NCBI GenBank assembly: GCA_030549495.1
Contig: JAUIRK010000903.1
Location: 744,001 to 808,000, forward strand
Length of the DNA stretch: 64,000 nt
Direction of reading: 5' to 3'
Source: Nectonema munidae
Lineage: Eukaryota > Nematomorpha > Nectonematoida > Nectonematidae
Shown here: positions 48,165-59,499 of the stretch, piece by piece
Position numbering within the stretch: the first letter of the stretch is position 1
How the letters are laid out: each line of letters starts with the position of its first letter
Position numbers and translations under genes: made by a program
The notes under the pieces: generated by a model
The model's input: only the letters and a program-made list of their open reading frames with translations
The model's database searches: none
What the model was told of the DNA's origin: nothing

Positions 48165-48590
48165 CATAGTTACCAATTTAGTACACCTGTGTAATTCAAG
48201 TTTGACCAAATTTAAAGTGCAACATATCAAATTGATGCCTATTCGATGGGCCTCATTACCATTGTAATTACAAGTAAATGTGGAAAGTGTATAAAATTTT
48301 GTAATATAATCAGTTATGTTCGTAATTAGCATAAGAGGGGTGCCTATTTTTTAATTTTGGTAATTTTGAGCTTTAACTCTTTTTAAATTTTAATGTTTTC
48401 ACCTTTTCTCTGTAACAATCCATATATAACATATATATATATTATGATATATTCTCATAAACTGTAAAATGGATTTAATGATAACAAAAGTAAATTTAAA
48501 TTATCCCAAATTTTAAACTTGTTTAATTACTCCAAAATCACTCTACTATCAGAACCTAAATTTATTTGTAGATTTTTTTCGGTTTTTTTT
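48165..48590 (+). repeat. Dispersed repeat, copy 2
   Basis: This is the direct-orientation partner of 44395-44665. An A/T microsatellite near 48430 and extra sequence interrupt it. Confidence 0.65.
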
Positions 48591-48599
48591 TTATAAATT

Positions 48600-49260
48600 A
48601 ACCATATTAAAACTGGTCATTTTATTTAAAAAGGATAAAAATCAGTTCTAAATTTAATTAAAAAAAAGTTATTTAGTTAGTAAATTTTTGGTGTAATATA
48701 AAGTCTACTGAACTTAGTATTATTCAATATTTCATTGGTGAATTTAAATTTCATCAATTATACTAATATGATATTTCGATTTGGGGAATACTCGAGTAAC
48801 GTCCGATCTGGAGAATCATGCGACTCTTCACCAATAAAATATTTTTTATTATGTATCATGTGTAAAATGCTAGATTCTTTAAAATATTAAATATAAATTT
48901 GAAATTCTTTCAGTATGAAGAATTTTTAGGAAACTCTTCTCTGTTATGTTTTATTATATTTTCATAAACTGTAAGATGGAAACAAAAGTAAATTCAAATT
49001 ATCCCAAATTTTAAACTTTTTTAATTTCTCCAAAATAAGCTTATTTTTTCTTTTCACAGGTGTCTCTTTATGGTATTCTATTAAACATATATTTTTTGGA
49101 GATGATCCATCTGTGGGAAGACAAAAATTGTTTATTTTGGAGTGATTAAATAAGTTTAACTTTGGGGATACTTTGAACCTACTTTTGTTATATTAAATTC
49201 TTTCTCAACCTGCCCTTCTATTGTTAACCTTTGTGTAGTTTTAGCAAAGTTGAAATCATA
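48600..49260. other. Intergenic AT-rich sequence
   Basis: A short motif (AAATTATCCCAAATTTTAAACTT) at about 48496 recurs near 48996. Nothing else was seen. Confidence 0.4.
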
Positions 49261-49309
49261 ATAAATCAGTCAGTATAGTAAAAGGTATCAATTTGGACTT
49301 TTAGGTAAT

Positions 49310-49470
49310 AACTTTTGTAACATCGTCCGGGCGAATGAGGTTTATCAAATATTACATCTAACAAAATATGAACAGAAAGTTTAACCTTGTCACACCGATC
49401 ATTTATATCAAAACATGCAATTAGCAAACTATGAATTAGGAACCATCGTAGTATACAGGTTGGGGATGAC
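49310..49470 (-). repeat. Dispersed repeat, reverse copy of 21690-21955
   Basis: Reversed, this stretch reads CCAACCTGTATACTACGATGG and, ~85 bp on, TTCTGTTCATATTTTG followed by CCTCATTCGCC, as at 21695-21800. The two words are farther apart here, so the copy keeps an internal segment lost in the 21-kb copies or has an insertion. Confidence 0.7.
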
Positions 49471-49682
49471 AAGCAAGTTATCTACCACAAGTTGTGAGGG
49501 TGAAATGTCACTTAACCTGCCTGTATACATATGTGTTTACGATTTATGTGAATGAATGAAATTGTGTGTGGTATATTGATGATATGCAAAAATTTTATCA
49601 GGACTCCTTGTTAGCTATGCAATTTCCGGTTTTCAAAAAATAAAATTTCTGTTTTTCTAAAAATTTACATTTGGTATTTTCA

Positions 49683-50540
49683 TAATAATAATAATAATAA
49701 TGTCTTTATTTTCAAAAGTTTCACAAATAGGGATGACAGGTAATATAAACGATTGGTGGGTCAATATATAAAATTGATAAGCGCAATAAAAAAATGAGAA
49801 AACCAAGAATGACTTTTGAAGGTCGGTATCAAAGGCCAAAATAGCCGATGAAAAATGCGAACCAGGTAAAAAAATAATTTTACTAAACAAGACAAAAAGA
49901 ATATAGGGATACACAGTTGAGTATAAAGTTAATTAATAATTATACATTGTGTTATTTAAATTATATGAGATGAGGAAAGGTTAAGAGAAAAGCAAGTATG
50001 TACATTGTTAATAATATCAGAAACAAGAACTAGACCTGGCCGGTCATCATATATTTATTTTTCCTACGCACGTAGCAATTTGAAATCGACCATTCATAGT
50101 ACAAATTGTAGGAGTAGTGAAGTTCTGTCTTTTTCAAAGTTAAAGGAGATGAATTGATAAAATATAGGTGAAAGCAGCAAGTATACGTATTTGTATAGTG
50201 TAACAGCAACATTGAAACTGCATATATCCTTGCGTTTCAAGATGGAGTTATTAAGAAAGAGATTATTAATGTAGGAGGTGGGGTTGCAATTAAAGATAAC
50301 TCTCAAAATCTTTTTTTGAACAAAAAAATAGAGTTGTATCCTTTGTGTGGTCCCAATTAAAGATACTGTACCTTATGTGAGGCAAAAAAGGCTTTTGTAA
50401 AGTGTAATTATTGTTTTTATGGACAAAACCCATTTGGCCTGTTTCAGTGTACCACAGATCTAGCCTAGCTTGTGAGAAATATGTGACATGATCGGTGGGG
50501 TAGGTCGATTACGCAACTGTCACTTTGGACAAGTCTAGAT
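49683..50540 (-). pseudogene. CR1/L2-like LINE, 3' end with ATT microsatellite tail
   Basis: On the minus strand 50420-50020 reads PHIRYSIFNWDHTKDTTLFF, then RVIFNCNPTSYINNLF and SILKRKDICSFNVAVTLYKY. This is the C-terminal region of CR1/L2-type LINE ORF2 (QKRxxRxI, PxFxxxxILxxxDIxxxxxxxFmYK). The copy ends at 49683 in an (ATT)n tract, as such elements do. The coding sequence has frame changes. Confidence 0.75.
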
Positions 50541-50659
50541 GAGTGAAATACTATATAAATAAATCACTTACAAGTTTTTATGTCAAAATTTTTAGTAACT
50601 TTTTGAGGAAATTCTATTTTAATTTAATTTTTTATTTAATTTTAAACTTATCTCAGTTC

Positions 50660-50866
50660 AAAAATGGCCAAATAAAATTTTCCCTTTTACTAGATTTTAA
50701 GCGTAATTTAAAAAAGTTTTGTGGAAAACCTTCTACGTTAATCGAATCAGAACATCCAACCAGAAGAGAAGTAATACAATACAGTTATTTTCTTAAAAAC
50801 AACAACTCGTATACAAACGAATACGATATATCGAAGATTATTACGAAAGAAATCATCAATATTTGA
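50660..50866 (+). pseudogene. N-terminal remnant of the 59.5-kb mobile gene family
   Basis: The frame reads HPTRREVIQYSYFLKNN and EYDISKIITKEIINI, resembling the LPTxRxVLxxxFFxxxx ... I..dIIxIW segment of a repeat-associated arthropod protein family. The fragment at 59500-61235 appears to come from a later part of the same family. The 3' part is missing here. Confidence 0.45.
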
Positions 50867-51169
50867 AATTTAATCAACCCTCGACTTTCTTTATACGGTA
50901 AATACCATGTTTTATGGGGCCAAAAAATCCAACTACAACCTCCACGTGGTGGCCCTTGGTGCTATTTTTATAGCAGCAATGGTACAACTCTTATGAAATT
51001 TATGACTTTTCAAAATGTTAATTTTGCCTTGCGATCCGACTCGCCATCGGCGCTCATAGATATTGATTCTCCGTCTTTGAGTGTTAAATCAATTAGAAGA
51101 ACCAGAAACATAACACAAAGCTCTGATCCTTTTAATGTTAATATTTCTGAAAAGATTAACATCACAAAA

Positions 51170-54100
51170 GTACTCTGAAAATTGGAACTTGGAACATTTA
51201 CAAGATGTTGAAAAGCAATGGTGTGTGAAGAATTATTAAATATTGATATATTAGGTTTGAAAGTTTCATAAAAAATAAAACTCAGTATAAACTACGAACA
51301 ACAAAAAAACAACCGAACTTACAAGATATTTAATTCTTCTGGAGACAAAAGAAATAGAAAAGGTGTTGCATTTCTGGTTGATGAAAAATTAGAACCGTTG
51401 ATTAAAGATTTGATTAAAAAAGATCATACCGCAATTGGAATGAACATAAAAGCAAGAATAACACTTTCGTTATAATATAGTGTTACATTCCTGACATTAC
51501 TGCAGATAAAGAAAAAGTTCTAAGTATATAAAACAGTAGAAGATTTAAAAAAACAAACAAGTCGTCATAATGGGAGATATGAACGGAAAGGTTGGAAAAA
51601 CTTCTAATAATCGAATTTGTGGGAAGTTTGGAAGCGGAAAAATAAATCCAAATGAAAGAATTTTGTTGGACTTCTGCATGAAACAAAGATTGATACTGAA
51701 AAATACATTTAAACCCATTAAGGATAAAAAGAATTATTTGCTGGAAAGCAAGCTATGGTGATGCAAAGAGCTTGATTGATTATATTGCTATTAATGAAAA
51801 GTATGCAAAAAAAAGCAACTCTACCAAATTTAGAGAATATGCCGAGACTGGCTGAAGAATAAAAAGCTATTTCAAGATTCTGTACAGAAAGAAGAAAATC
51901 TTAATACCCCAGAAAAAGGATGGGAGAAAATTTCTAAAACAGCGATTGAAACAACAGTCCCAGAACAGAAAGTAGAAAAGAGAAAAAACTGGATCACTGA
52001 TGAAATTTTTAATATAATGGAAATAAGACGAAAAGAGAATGACAGAGAAAAAGTTAAAGAACTAAGTAGAATTTTAAGAAAAAAAATGTAGAAAGGCAAA
52101 AGCCAAAGAAACCGAAAGTATATGTGATGAGATACACGAAATGGAAAGAAGAAATGAGATCAGAAAGATGTACCAAACGGTGAAAAAGCTAACACCAAAA
52201 GCTAACGTCAATGCAAAAAAATACTTGCTTGATAAAGATAGGAATTTTTTAAAAAGAAAAATAGATGCCTTGAAAAGATGGAAAGAATATATAGAGGCAG
52301 TGGCGATTTTAAGGGGGGCCATGCCCCCCCCCCCCCCCCAGTTTTTTGGCTGGCTTTTTATAATTTAATTTTTTTTTGTGGGTTTTGCATCCAGGGGAAG
52401 AAATATCTCTTATCTGGACGGGTGAATCTTAGACCAAGAGCACTCTTAATTTGAGTTCTCTGCTAGCATCGGAACGTGAGAGCACCACCCAAATTTAAAA
52501 AGTTTTATATCTTTTACTCAAATGACTATGCTAAATACAGAATCGATTTCTAATGCTATTTTGAAGGGGTTAGAAGAACTGGACTTAGACTCTCTTGTTG
52601 GTTTGGGATTTGATGGAGCCTCAGTAATGAAAGGTGAAGTCAATGGAGTTCAGAAAAAAATTCGTGATAAAGCTACGTTTGCTTTTTATGTTGATTGTTA
52701 TTGTCATAGACTTTATTTAGTTTTGGTGAATATTGCAAAATTTGTAAGAGAAGCAAATGATTTTTTCAGTTTTCTAGAAGAGCTCTATGTTTTTGTATCA
52801 AACCCATTAGTTGATGAAAAATTTCATTGTATTCAAAAAGAAATGTATCCACAAAGAGGAATAAAAGAACTGTAGCATTTAAGTGACACAAGATAGTGGT
52901 GTCGAGCCACATCTTGTAAGAATGCACTTGAGTGCTTAGATTGCTTTATAAAGCTTTTAGATGACATTTCATTAGATGATACTGGCGCTCGAGCTGTTAC
53001 TGCCCGTGGTTTTAATTGCCCAAATTGATGTAGAATTTGTTTATTTATTGATTTTTTTCCGGGTATTCTTTGTAAGATCAAAAGGTATCCGAACAATTAC
53101 AAACTAAGCAAGCACACCTTGGAAAAGCTGTCAACTTAATTTATTGTCTTCACCAAATGTTTATTGATTTAAAATCTACAGATTTGAACCTTCAATATAG
53201 TGATAAAGTGAGAAAAGTTTGTGAAATGTGCAGCATCAACCAAATTAAAACACAAAAACGTAAAAGAGCTATAAAAAAAATGACCATCATTTTTAGTAGA
53301 TTTTCTCACATTCATTTCTCCATATAAAGCTTCATTCGATTGTTTGCACAGGTTACTCATTATGTCTGTAACCTTACCAGTTACATGTGCCTCATGTGAG
53401 AGAAGCTTTTCAAAGATGAAATTAGTTAAAACTTTTCTCAAAAATTCCATGACATGTAGAAGATTGAGTGATTTTGTTGATGAATTTGATAGTCGACATG
53501 TTAATCGTTGAATTAGCTGCATTGAACATTTTAAATTTGTTTTTTTATAAATAAACATTTTTTGTTTTTGGAGTGTTTCATTGATTGTAAATACAAAGCT
53601 AGAAAAGTTAAATTTTTCAAAAATTATGAAAATTCATTGGAATAATTCAAAAAAAAGTAAAACATATGTATTTGGTAAATTACAAAATTTATAAAAAATT
53701 ATCGATTTAAAAACTTGGCCCTTGTTTGGCCCCCTTACTTTTGAAAATCTAGAACCGCCACTGTATAGACTATAGAGAAACTGTATGAATCAAAGCAACA
53801 AGCAAACTTAATAAAATATAATTATAAAAATGAATTAAATAAAGAAAAAGTAACATCAGAAGAAATAATAAATGCAATAAAATCTGAATAACAAAACTAC
53901 TGGAAGTGATGAAATTTTTATTAAATGTCTAAGGAGCCCAGGAGATAGTACTATTGAAGCAATTGTGAATCTTATAAAAAGCATTTACAATGGAGAAGAA
54001 ATACCAGAAGAATAGCTAGAGACTCTCTTAATTCCAATACCAAAGAAACAAGGGACTGCAAAATGTTAAGAGCATAGAATCATAGCTTTGATAACACATG

Positions 54101-55330
54101 CAATGAAAATACTGACTAAAGTTATCTATAATCGATTTTATCAGCTTTTGTAAATGGGCAACTAAACCCTATGCAGTATGGATTTCGACCAAAAGTGGGA
54201 ACGATCGATAGTATTACAGCTTTAAAGCCGATTTTAGCAAACAGAATCAACAAGAAACTGGACACATACTTGTGCTTTATTGATTACCAGAAAGCTTTTG
54301 ATCGAGTTGAACAGGATATCTTGTTTGATTGCTTAATAAAAAGAAAAGTTCCAAAAAATGAAGTGCGTCTGATTGCAGAGATTTCCGTCGTCAAGTTGTG
54401 TACATGAACACAGATGAAAAAAAGCAATATCCTATTAAAATTAAAAGAGGGGTAAGACAAGGTTGCATACTTTCTCCACTTCTATTTAACACATATGTGG
54501 ATGAAACGCTCGGAGAAATGACATCAAGCTTTGGTGTGACCAACAAGCAGAAACAAAGGGATAAATAGAATTAGCTATGCAGATGACACTGTTCTTATAG
54601 CGAAACAGAGCAAGGATTGACGGGCCGCTGGTGTTTATTGTGAAAAAAGGACGAAAAGCTTCAATTGAAATTAACATTAAAACAAAATACATGCTAATAA
54701 CAAATAAAGGACATAAAAACTTTAACATCTCAATTGAAAATAAAAAGTAGAACAGGTAAAAAGTTTTCAATATTTTTTGCGCTGTAATGAAGAAAATTTA
54801 CAAAATGAAGCTGACGTAAAAACTGGGATTGCAAGAGCTAGGCAAAGTTTTTGGAAACATAAAGAACTGATGAGAAATAACCTCCCCCATATCAAGACAA
54901 AAAAGAAACGTCAAGTTTGGTCTGTTTTTAGGTATTGATCTGATGTCTTTTCATTGACAAATGCTTTGAAAAAGAAAATAGATGCGTTTGAGATGTGATG
55001 TTACAGAAGAATTCTACGAGTTAGCTAAATGTGATAAGATGACGAATGAAGCTGTATTATAAAGAAGGTTAAAGAACCAAAGCCAAAACAACATGATACT
55101 TGAAAGAAAAGCAAAATTCTTTGGGCATATAGCTAGATTTATAAGTCAATAGTGGAAGATAACGGGAAAAAAGTAGGAAGAGGAAGACGAAGAACATGGT
55201 GAATTGATGATATCAAAGAAATGACTGGCAAAAAAAACTAGAAGAAATTTTCAAATTGACAGAAGATGAAAAAAGCTGGAAAAATTTTATAAAAAAAAAA
55301 TTTGAAAGCTAGAAAGAGTTTCCAAAGATC
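51170..55330 (+). pseudogene. RTE-like LINE with endonuclease and RT, interrupted by a hAT element
   Basis: The endonuclease domain starts with KLELGTFT-like sequence near 51180, GVAFLVDEKLEPLIKD near 51370 and MGDMNGKVGKTSNNRICGKF at 51570. The RT follows at 54171 (YGFRPKVGTIDSITALKPI and CFIDYQKAFDRVEQDILF), then GVRQGCILSPLLFNTYVDE near 54450 and ISYADDTVLIAKQ near 54570. The C-terminal RIDAFExWxxRRxLR block appears as KIDAFEM and RRILRVS near 54980. This order and the FIDYxKAFD, GVRQGC and YADDT boxes are those of RTE-clade LINEs. Stops and frameshifts are frequent. The hAT element at 52298-53763 splits it between the linker and RT. Confidence 0.88.
52298..53763 (+). mobile_element. hAT element, 1466 bp, inserted in the LINE
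   Basis: The left end is CAGTGGCGATTTTAAGGGG and the right end reversed is CAGTGGCGGTTCTAGATTT. The flanks TATAGAGG (52290-52297) and TATAGACT (53764-53771) fit a diverged 8-bp duplication of the LINE target. A run of 16 C follows the left end. Inside is a broken hAT transposase: LVGLGFDGASVMKGEVNGVQ at about 52600, SDTR at about 52880, and the C-terminal block VTCASCERSFSKMKLVKTFL at about 53390. It resembles the DUF4371/ZMYM-type hAT family. The N-terminus and part of the middle are gone. Confidence 0.9.
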
Positions 55331-55770
55331 GATATCGGTCATGGTGAAGTAGAAGAAGAAATACTATGTTCTTAAAATTGTGGATAAAATTTGCTAACCT
55401 TATGAGTGATTATTTTGCCCCCCCCCCCTCAACTAAAATTTCTCTTGTACCAAATTGGCAACACATTTTGCTACCATACTTCGTGACATTTTCTAAAATT
55501 GATAGCTGCATCTTTTGATACCATTTTCATGGCAGTTGAATAACCTTTTCATGCCTAAGTCTGTCAATCAAAATCAAAAGAACTTTTTCACCAAAATTCT
55601 GACAGTATCTCTAGTTTGGCTTATAACTTTGGTTCTATATTATATACTCGTTTGAAAATTTATAAATAACCTTTATAGTTTAAATTTTTTCAAAATCATG
55701 GTTACTTTTTGGGAAATGTCAATCAAAATTTTGATTGATGAGAAATATATCTAATAAAATATACCTTCAA

Positions 55771-56180
55771 ATTTTACATAAAATATATTTTTTATATCAA
55801 ATCGGGGATGCTAATTTCATTTTTGGACCTATTTTTGGAATTTAGAAATTGAAAATACCCATAAGTGTGTAACAAACCTGCGGTTTACTTCTAAAATCTG
55901 TCTCTGAAAACATTCATTCAAATTTTACATGGAATATACACATTATTATAACAAATCAACAATCGCAATTTTATTTATAAATACTTTTTGAATTTAGAAT
56001 TTGAAAATGCTAATCAATGTGAAACAAATTTGCGGTTTATTTTTAAAACCTGTCTCCGAGAACATTAATTAAAATTTTACATGAAATACACACATTTTTA
56101 TAACAAACCAACAATGCCAATTCCAATTATAGATTGTTTTTGGATTTAGAATTTGAAAATACTTGTAAGCGTGAATCCAA
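55771..56180. repeat. Tandem repeat, 3 copies of ~151 bp
   Basis: Copies start at 55771, 55922 and 56074 with ATTTTACATRRAATA, and share TTTGGATTTAGAATTTGAAAAT and a GTGxAACAAAxxTGCGG segment. Confidence 0.85.
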
Positions 56181-56329
56181 TTTCCAAATCAGGTGTTTTA
56201 CACATATGTACCCATTTTCAAGTAGGCTGAATCCAACAGTGAGGTTTATTTTTTATAAAAATTAATCATACATGTCAATAAATGATTGACATTTGACACT
56301 TCAACTGAAATAAAGGACTTCATGATTAA

Positions 56330-57268
56330 ATAGTTATACGTAGCTATATATGTAATTTATTTTGTCACAGAACATATAGAATTATAAGTAGGCAAAACAA
56401 AATTGCAAAAAAAGAAAATATAACTGAAAATGATATAGAACTAAAAACGGGATTTTATACCGAATTCAATGAGGTGATTTTGTTATTGAAATTAATTAAA
56501 TACAAAACAAGGACTCTATAGAGGCATATTTTGATGCGCATCATTTTATTTGAAGGAGAAAGACAGTTCGTTTATACCATTCACTCTACAATATTTCGAA
56601 ACAAGCTAAATCGGTCAATTTAAATAAGTTTCGTGTTTGACCATTTTGAGAAAGTTTTATACGTATAATCAAATAATATACAAATGAACGAAGATGATAA
56701 AGTTGAAGCATAATTTATTTATAATAAAAATTTGATCGTTTTTTTATATCTAATCATTTGGTTGTCGTATCGTTTCTGTAAAATGAAAAATATTTTCACC
56801 TCAATATGAGTTTTCTGTAAAAAAATTTGCTATTTTATTTAATAATTGCTGACAGTATTTAAAAAAAAAGTGAATGATCTCCTTTATTAAAAAGTGTCAA
56901 GGATAATAAAAATAGTTTAAAAAAAAAAGAAAAAAACTTTATTCGAAAATTTGCCTTTTTGATAATCAAGATTCAAAAAAACAAAAATTATCTTTTTAGA
57001 ACTTTCTCTTTGCATAAACGATTTGAAGGCCAACTTTGTCTTTATAACTCTATTATAAATAACTAAAAAAGTATATATTTAATAATATAATTTGTTTCTG
57101 CATCATTTTATTACCATTAAACGGTATAAGCTCCTTCACCGCGTCAAGGCGATGCATTTTGAAGGAGAAAAAGCATGCAGAAAGTTAGAAAGGAAATACA
57201 TAATATTTATTATTACATGTATAAAAAGATTATAAAAAATTTTAAAACATGCAGAAAATTAGAAAGAA
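56330..57268. other. Internal AT-rich part of the piggyBac element
   Basis: No coding motif was recognised. Confidence 0.4.
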
Positions 57269-57289
57269 TTATACTGAAAAAAAATATTT

Positions 57290-58800
57290 GAACAAGCTAA
57301 CCATTACAATCAGGACATACGAATACTGAATGTTTTTACAAAGCGAAATACCGCATACATTACAAACAGACAAAGTTTTAGAAAGAGCATCTTTTCTTTT
57401 CTTGTGCTCGGTTCCTTGAACTTCCTCAAGGCATACCTTGCACCTACGCGTATCAGTTGACTCGGGCAAAGAAGCTATTGATTTTTGAACCTTCTCACCT
57501 GTTATAATAAATATGGAATTATCAATTTTACGCAAAATATCTCTTTGAAGGCCTATATTTTTCCTTGAATAAAGATATGGGAGAATCAAATTTTTTGCTA
57601 GTTCTACTCCTAAGCTTAATGAATTTACATTTCTTGGTTTTTTCTCATTATAAAAGCAAAAATAGTTTTAACAAAAGCTAAATAGTTTCCTTTTATTCTT
57701 CTGTCTAGTGTACCGACTATAGTTAATGCTTTTTTATACAGCGAATCAGCTAGCTCTATAGAAGTATACAAACGGTCAATGGTTAAATTTCGAGCTCTCA
57801 AAGATAAATATGCAGTCAATCTTGAAACAATTGATTTTACGATAGCCGAAGACCCAGGAACATAATATTCTCCTTCTCAACTTTGTGGTTTTCCTGAATA
57901 GCAAACGATGAAAAAAGTAAAAGAATATCTTACTGAATTTATAGATTTGAAAAGTAGACCGTATTTTGAAGGCTTTTTTGGGTTAAATACATTAAAATGA
58001 ATACCGTCTAAAGAAGTGGTTCTTAACCTTTTTGATCTGTTTACCTCTAAATATCATGAAAATTTTTTTATGACCCCTATTAAAATTTTTTTTGATTCAG
58101 CCGTTTAAAGTTAAAAAAAAGAAAATTTACATGTTATATTTTATAATACAAACATTTGTTAAAAGAAAGTTTAATTGAAAACATTTAATATAATCTAACA
58201 AATTCAGTATAATTTAATTCGAAGTCTGGTATTGTTTGTCAGACAAAAGTTTTTCAAAACATGCCAGAATGATGGAAGTGCTTGCTCGGAAAAATCGAGT
58301 TTTAATTGACTGTCTTCTCTTATTTGAAGAAACTCCACTTTGGCAGCAACATCAGAGTCATCAATGCTACTTTCGCTCACTGAAAAAGGTTTGGTGATCC
58401 AAACGTCATTAGAACGGCTATTTAACTTCGGAAAATAGTTTTCAATTACTTGATTGCAAGCAACATGTGTGAGATTTAAAATGATGTTTGATTTTAAGAG
58501 CAAAATTATTAATTGATTGCATCATACTATCAGTATTAATGAATACATAAAATAGAAATAGTTTTGCAACTGATGGAAGACGTTCATAAGGATATCCTTT
58601 TTGATACCAATAGTTTTTCATGACCCCTGCAAAAACTTCAAACGACCACCAAAGGGGTCACGAGCCCAGGTTAAGAACCACTGGACTCTAAAGTAAGGGA
58701 TTCATCGGGCATAAGCCAGCGATCGCAGTTATAATTAAAATCTCCAAAAACCTCTCTAAAAGAATTAGATTCCAAATAAAATGGAAACTTCAAAGAGAAA
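57290..58800 (-). pseudogene. piggyBac transposase pseudogene split by a hAT element
   Basis: From 58800 the minus strand reads FGDFNYNCDRWLMPDESLTL; across the hAT insert it continues FNPKKPSKYGLLFKS, then SIVSRLTAYLSLRARNLTID and RLYTSIELADSLYKKALTIV. It ends with the cysteine-rich tail RRCKVCLEEVQGTEHKK and CNVCGISLCK. These are the DDE_Tnp_1_7 core and the C-terminal zinc-binding motif, in order. The N-terminal region upstream of DESLTL was not recognised. It differs in sequence from the piggyBac at 31864, so two families are present. Confidence 0.85.
58014..58683 (-). mobile_element. hAT element nested in the piggyBac transposase, 670 bp
   Basis: The left end reads AAGTGGTTCTTAACC and the right end reversed CAGTGGTTCTTAACCTGGG, with GACCCCTNTT and AGGGGTC segments next to them. 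CTTTAGA-type sequence occurs on both sides (GTCTAAAG at 58006-58013 and CTCTAAAG at 58686-58693). Inside, the minus strand 58503-58204 reads VWITKPFSVSES and EFLQIREDSQLKLDF, part of a SCAND3/ZBED-like hAT transposase. Confidence 0.82.
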
Positions 58801-58990
58801 TAAATTCATTTGTGAAATGACTAAAAATTTGAATATAGTCTTTGCAGAATAGCATGAAAATAAATCGTTCAAAAATCAGTACAATATATCTGACAGCAAA
58901 CATACCACGATTTTAAAAAAGTCACAAATTAATCAAAAATATTAAAAAAAACTTTTTATAACTACTTAAATAAAGAGTTAATTTTTTCAG

Positions 58991-59380
58991 TTGGGCTGTC
59001 ATATGGCAATCAATTTTTGACAAGGTTTGATTGATTTTAAAAAAAAAATAAACGTGACCATTGTATTCAGCATACATGAAAACGGGTGTATATAAATAGA
59101 AAACTTTGTATTACCATTTAAACTAAAAGGTTCTTTTTTAAGTTGAGCTGTCATATATCAATCAATTTTTTGATAAGTTTGAATGATTTTTAAAAAAATA
59201 AACGTAACAATTGTGTTCAGCACACTTGAAAATGGGTATATATGTGTAAAAAATTTTGTATACCCTTTTAAACTAAAAGTTTCTTTTTTTAGTTGAGCTG
59301 TCAAATATCAATCAATTTTTGACAAGTTTGATTGATTTTTATAAAAAATAAATGTCACCATCAAATTCGCAATCAATCAT
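58991..59380. repeat. Tandem repeat, 3 copies of ~151 bp, right side of piggyBac
   Basis: Copies start at about 58991, 59143 and 59293 with TTGRGCTGTCA and share ATCAATCAATTTTT, a GTTTGATTGATTTTT-like word, AATAAACGTRACCA and GAAAAYGGGTRTATAT. The reversed unit lies at about 56200-56310 in the left part of the element. Confidence 0.85.
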
Positions 59381-59499
59381 TTAGTACGTTCAAGCGAAAA
59401 TTTTGTAAAAATTTGCAATCATTCCAGAAAAACCGGGGGCTATTTTGAGGAAATGAAAATAGGCCGTCACTAATAGGGTTAAAAAGGCTAAAAATATTA

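Larger units (their letters stand above)
55398..59478 (-). mobile_element. piggyBac element, ~4.1 kb, with subterminal repeat arrays
   Basis: The right end reads TCACTAATAGGG followed by TTAA (59479-59482). The left end after CTAA (55394-55397) reads CCTTATGAGTGATTATTTTG, which matches the reverse of the right end, CCCTATTAGTGACGGCC. Inside, a transposase pseudogene on the minus strand lies between two arrays of ~151-bp repeats. One array (55771-56180) and its mirror-related unit near 56200-56310 lie at the left, and 58991-59380 lies at the right. Ends, flanking tetranucleotide and contents agree on piggyBac. Confidence 0.72.
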
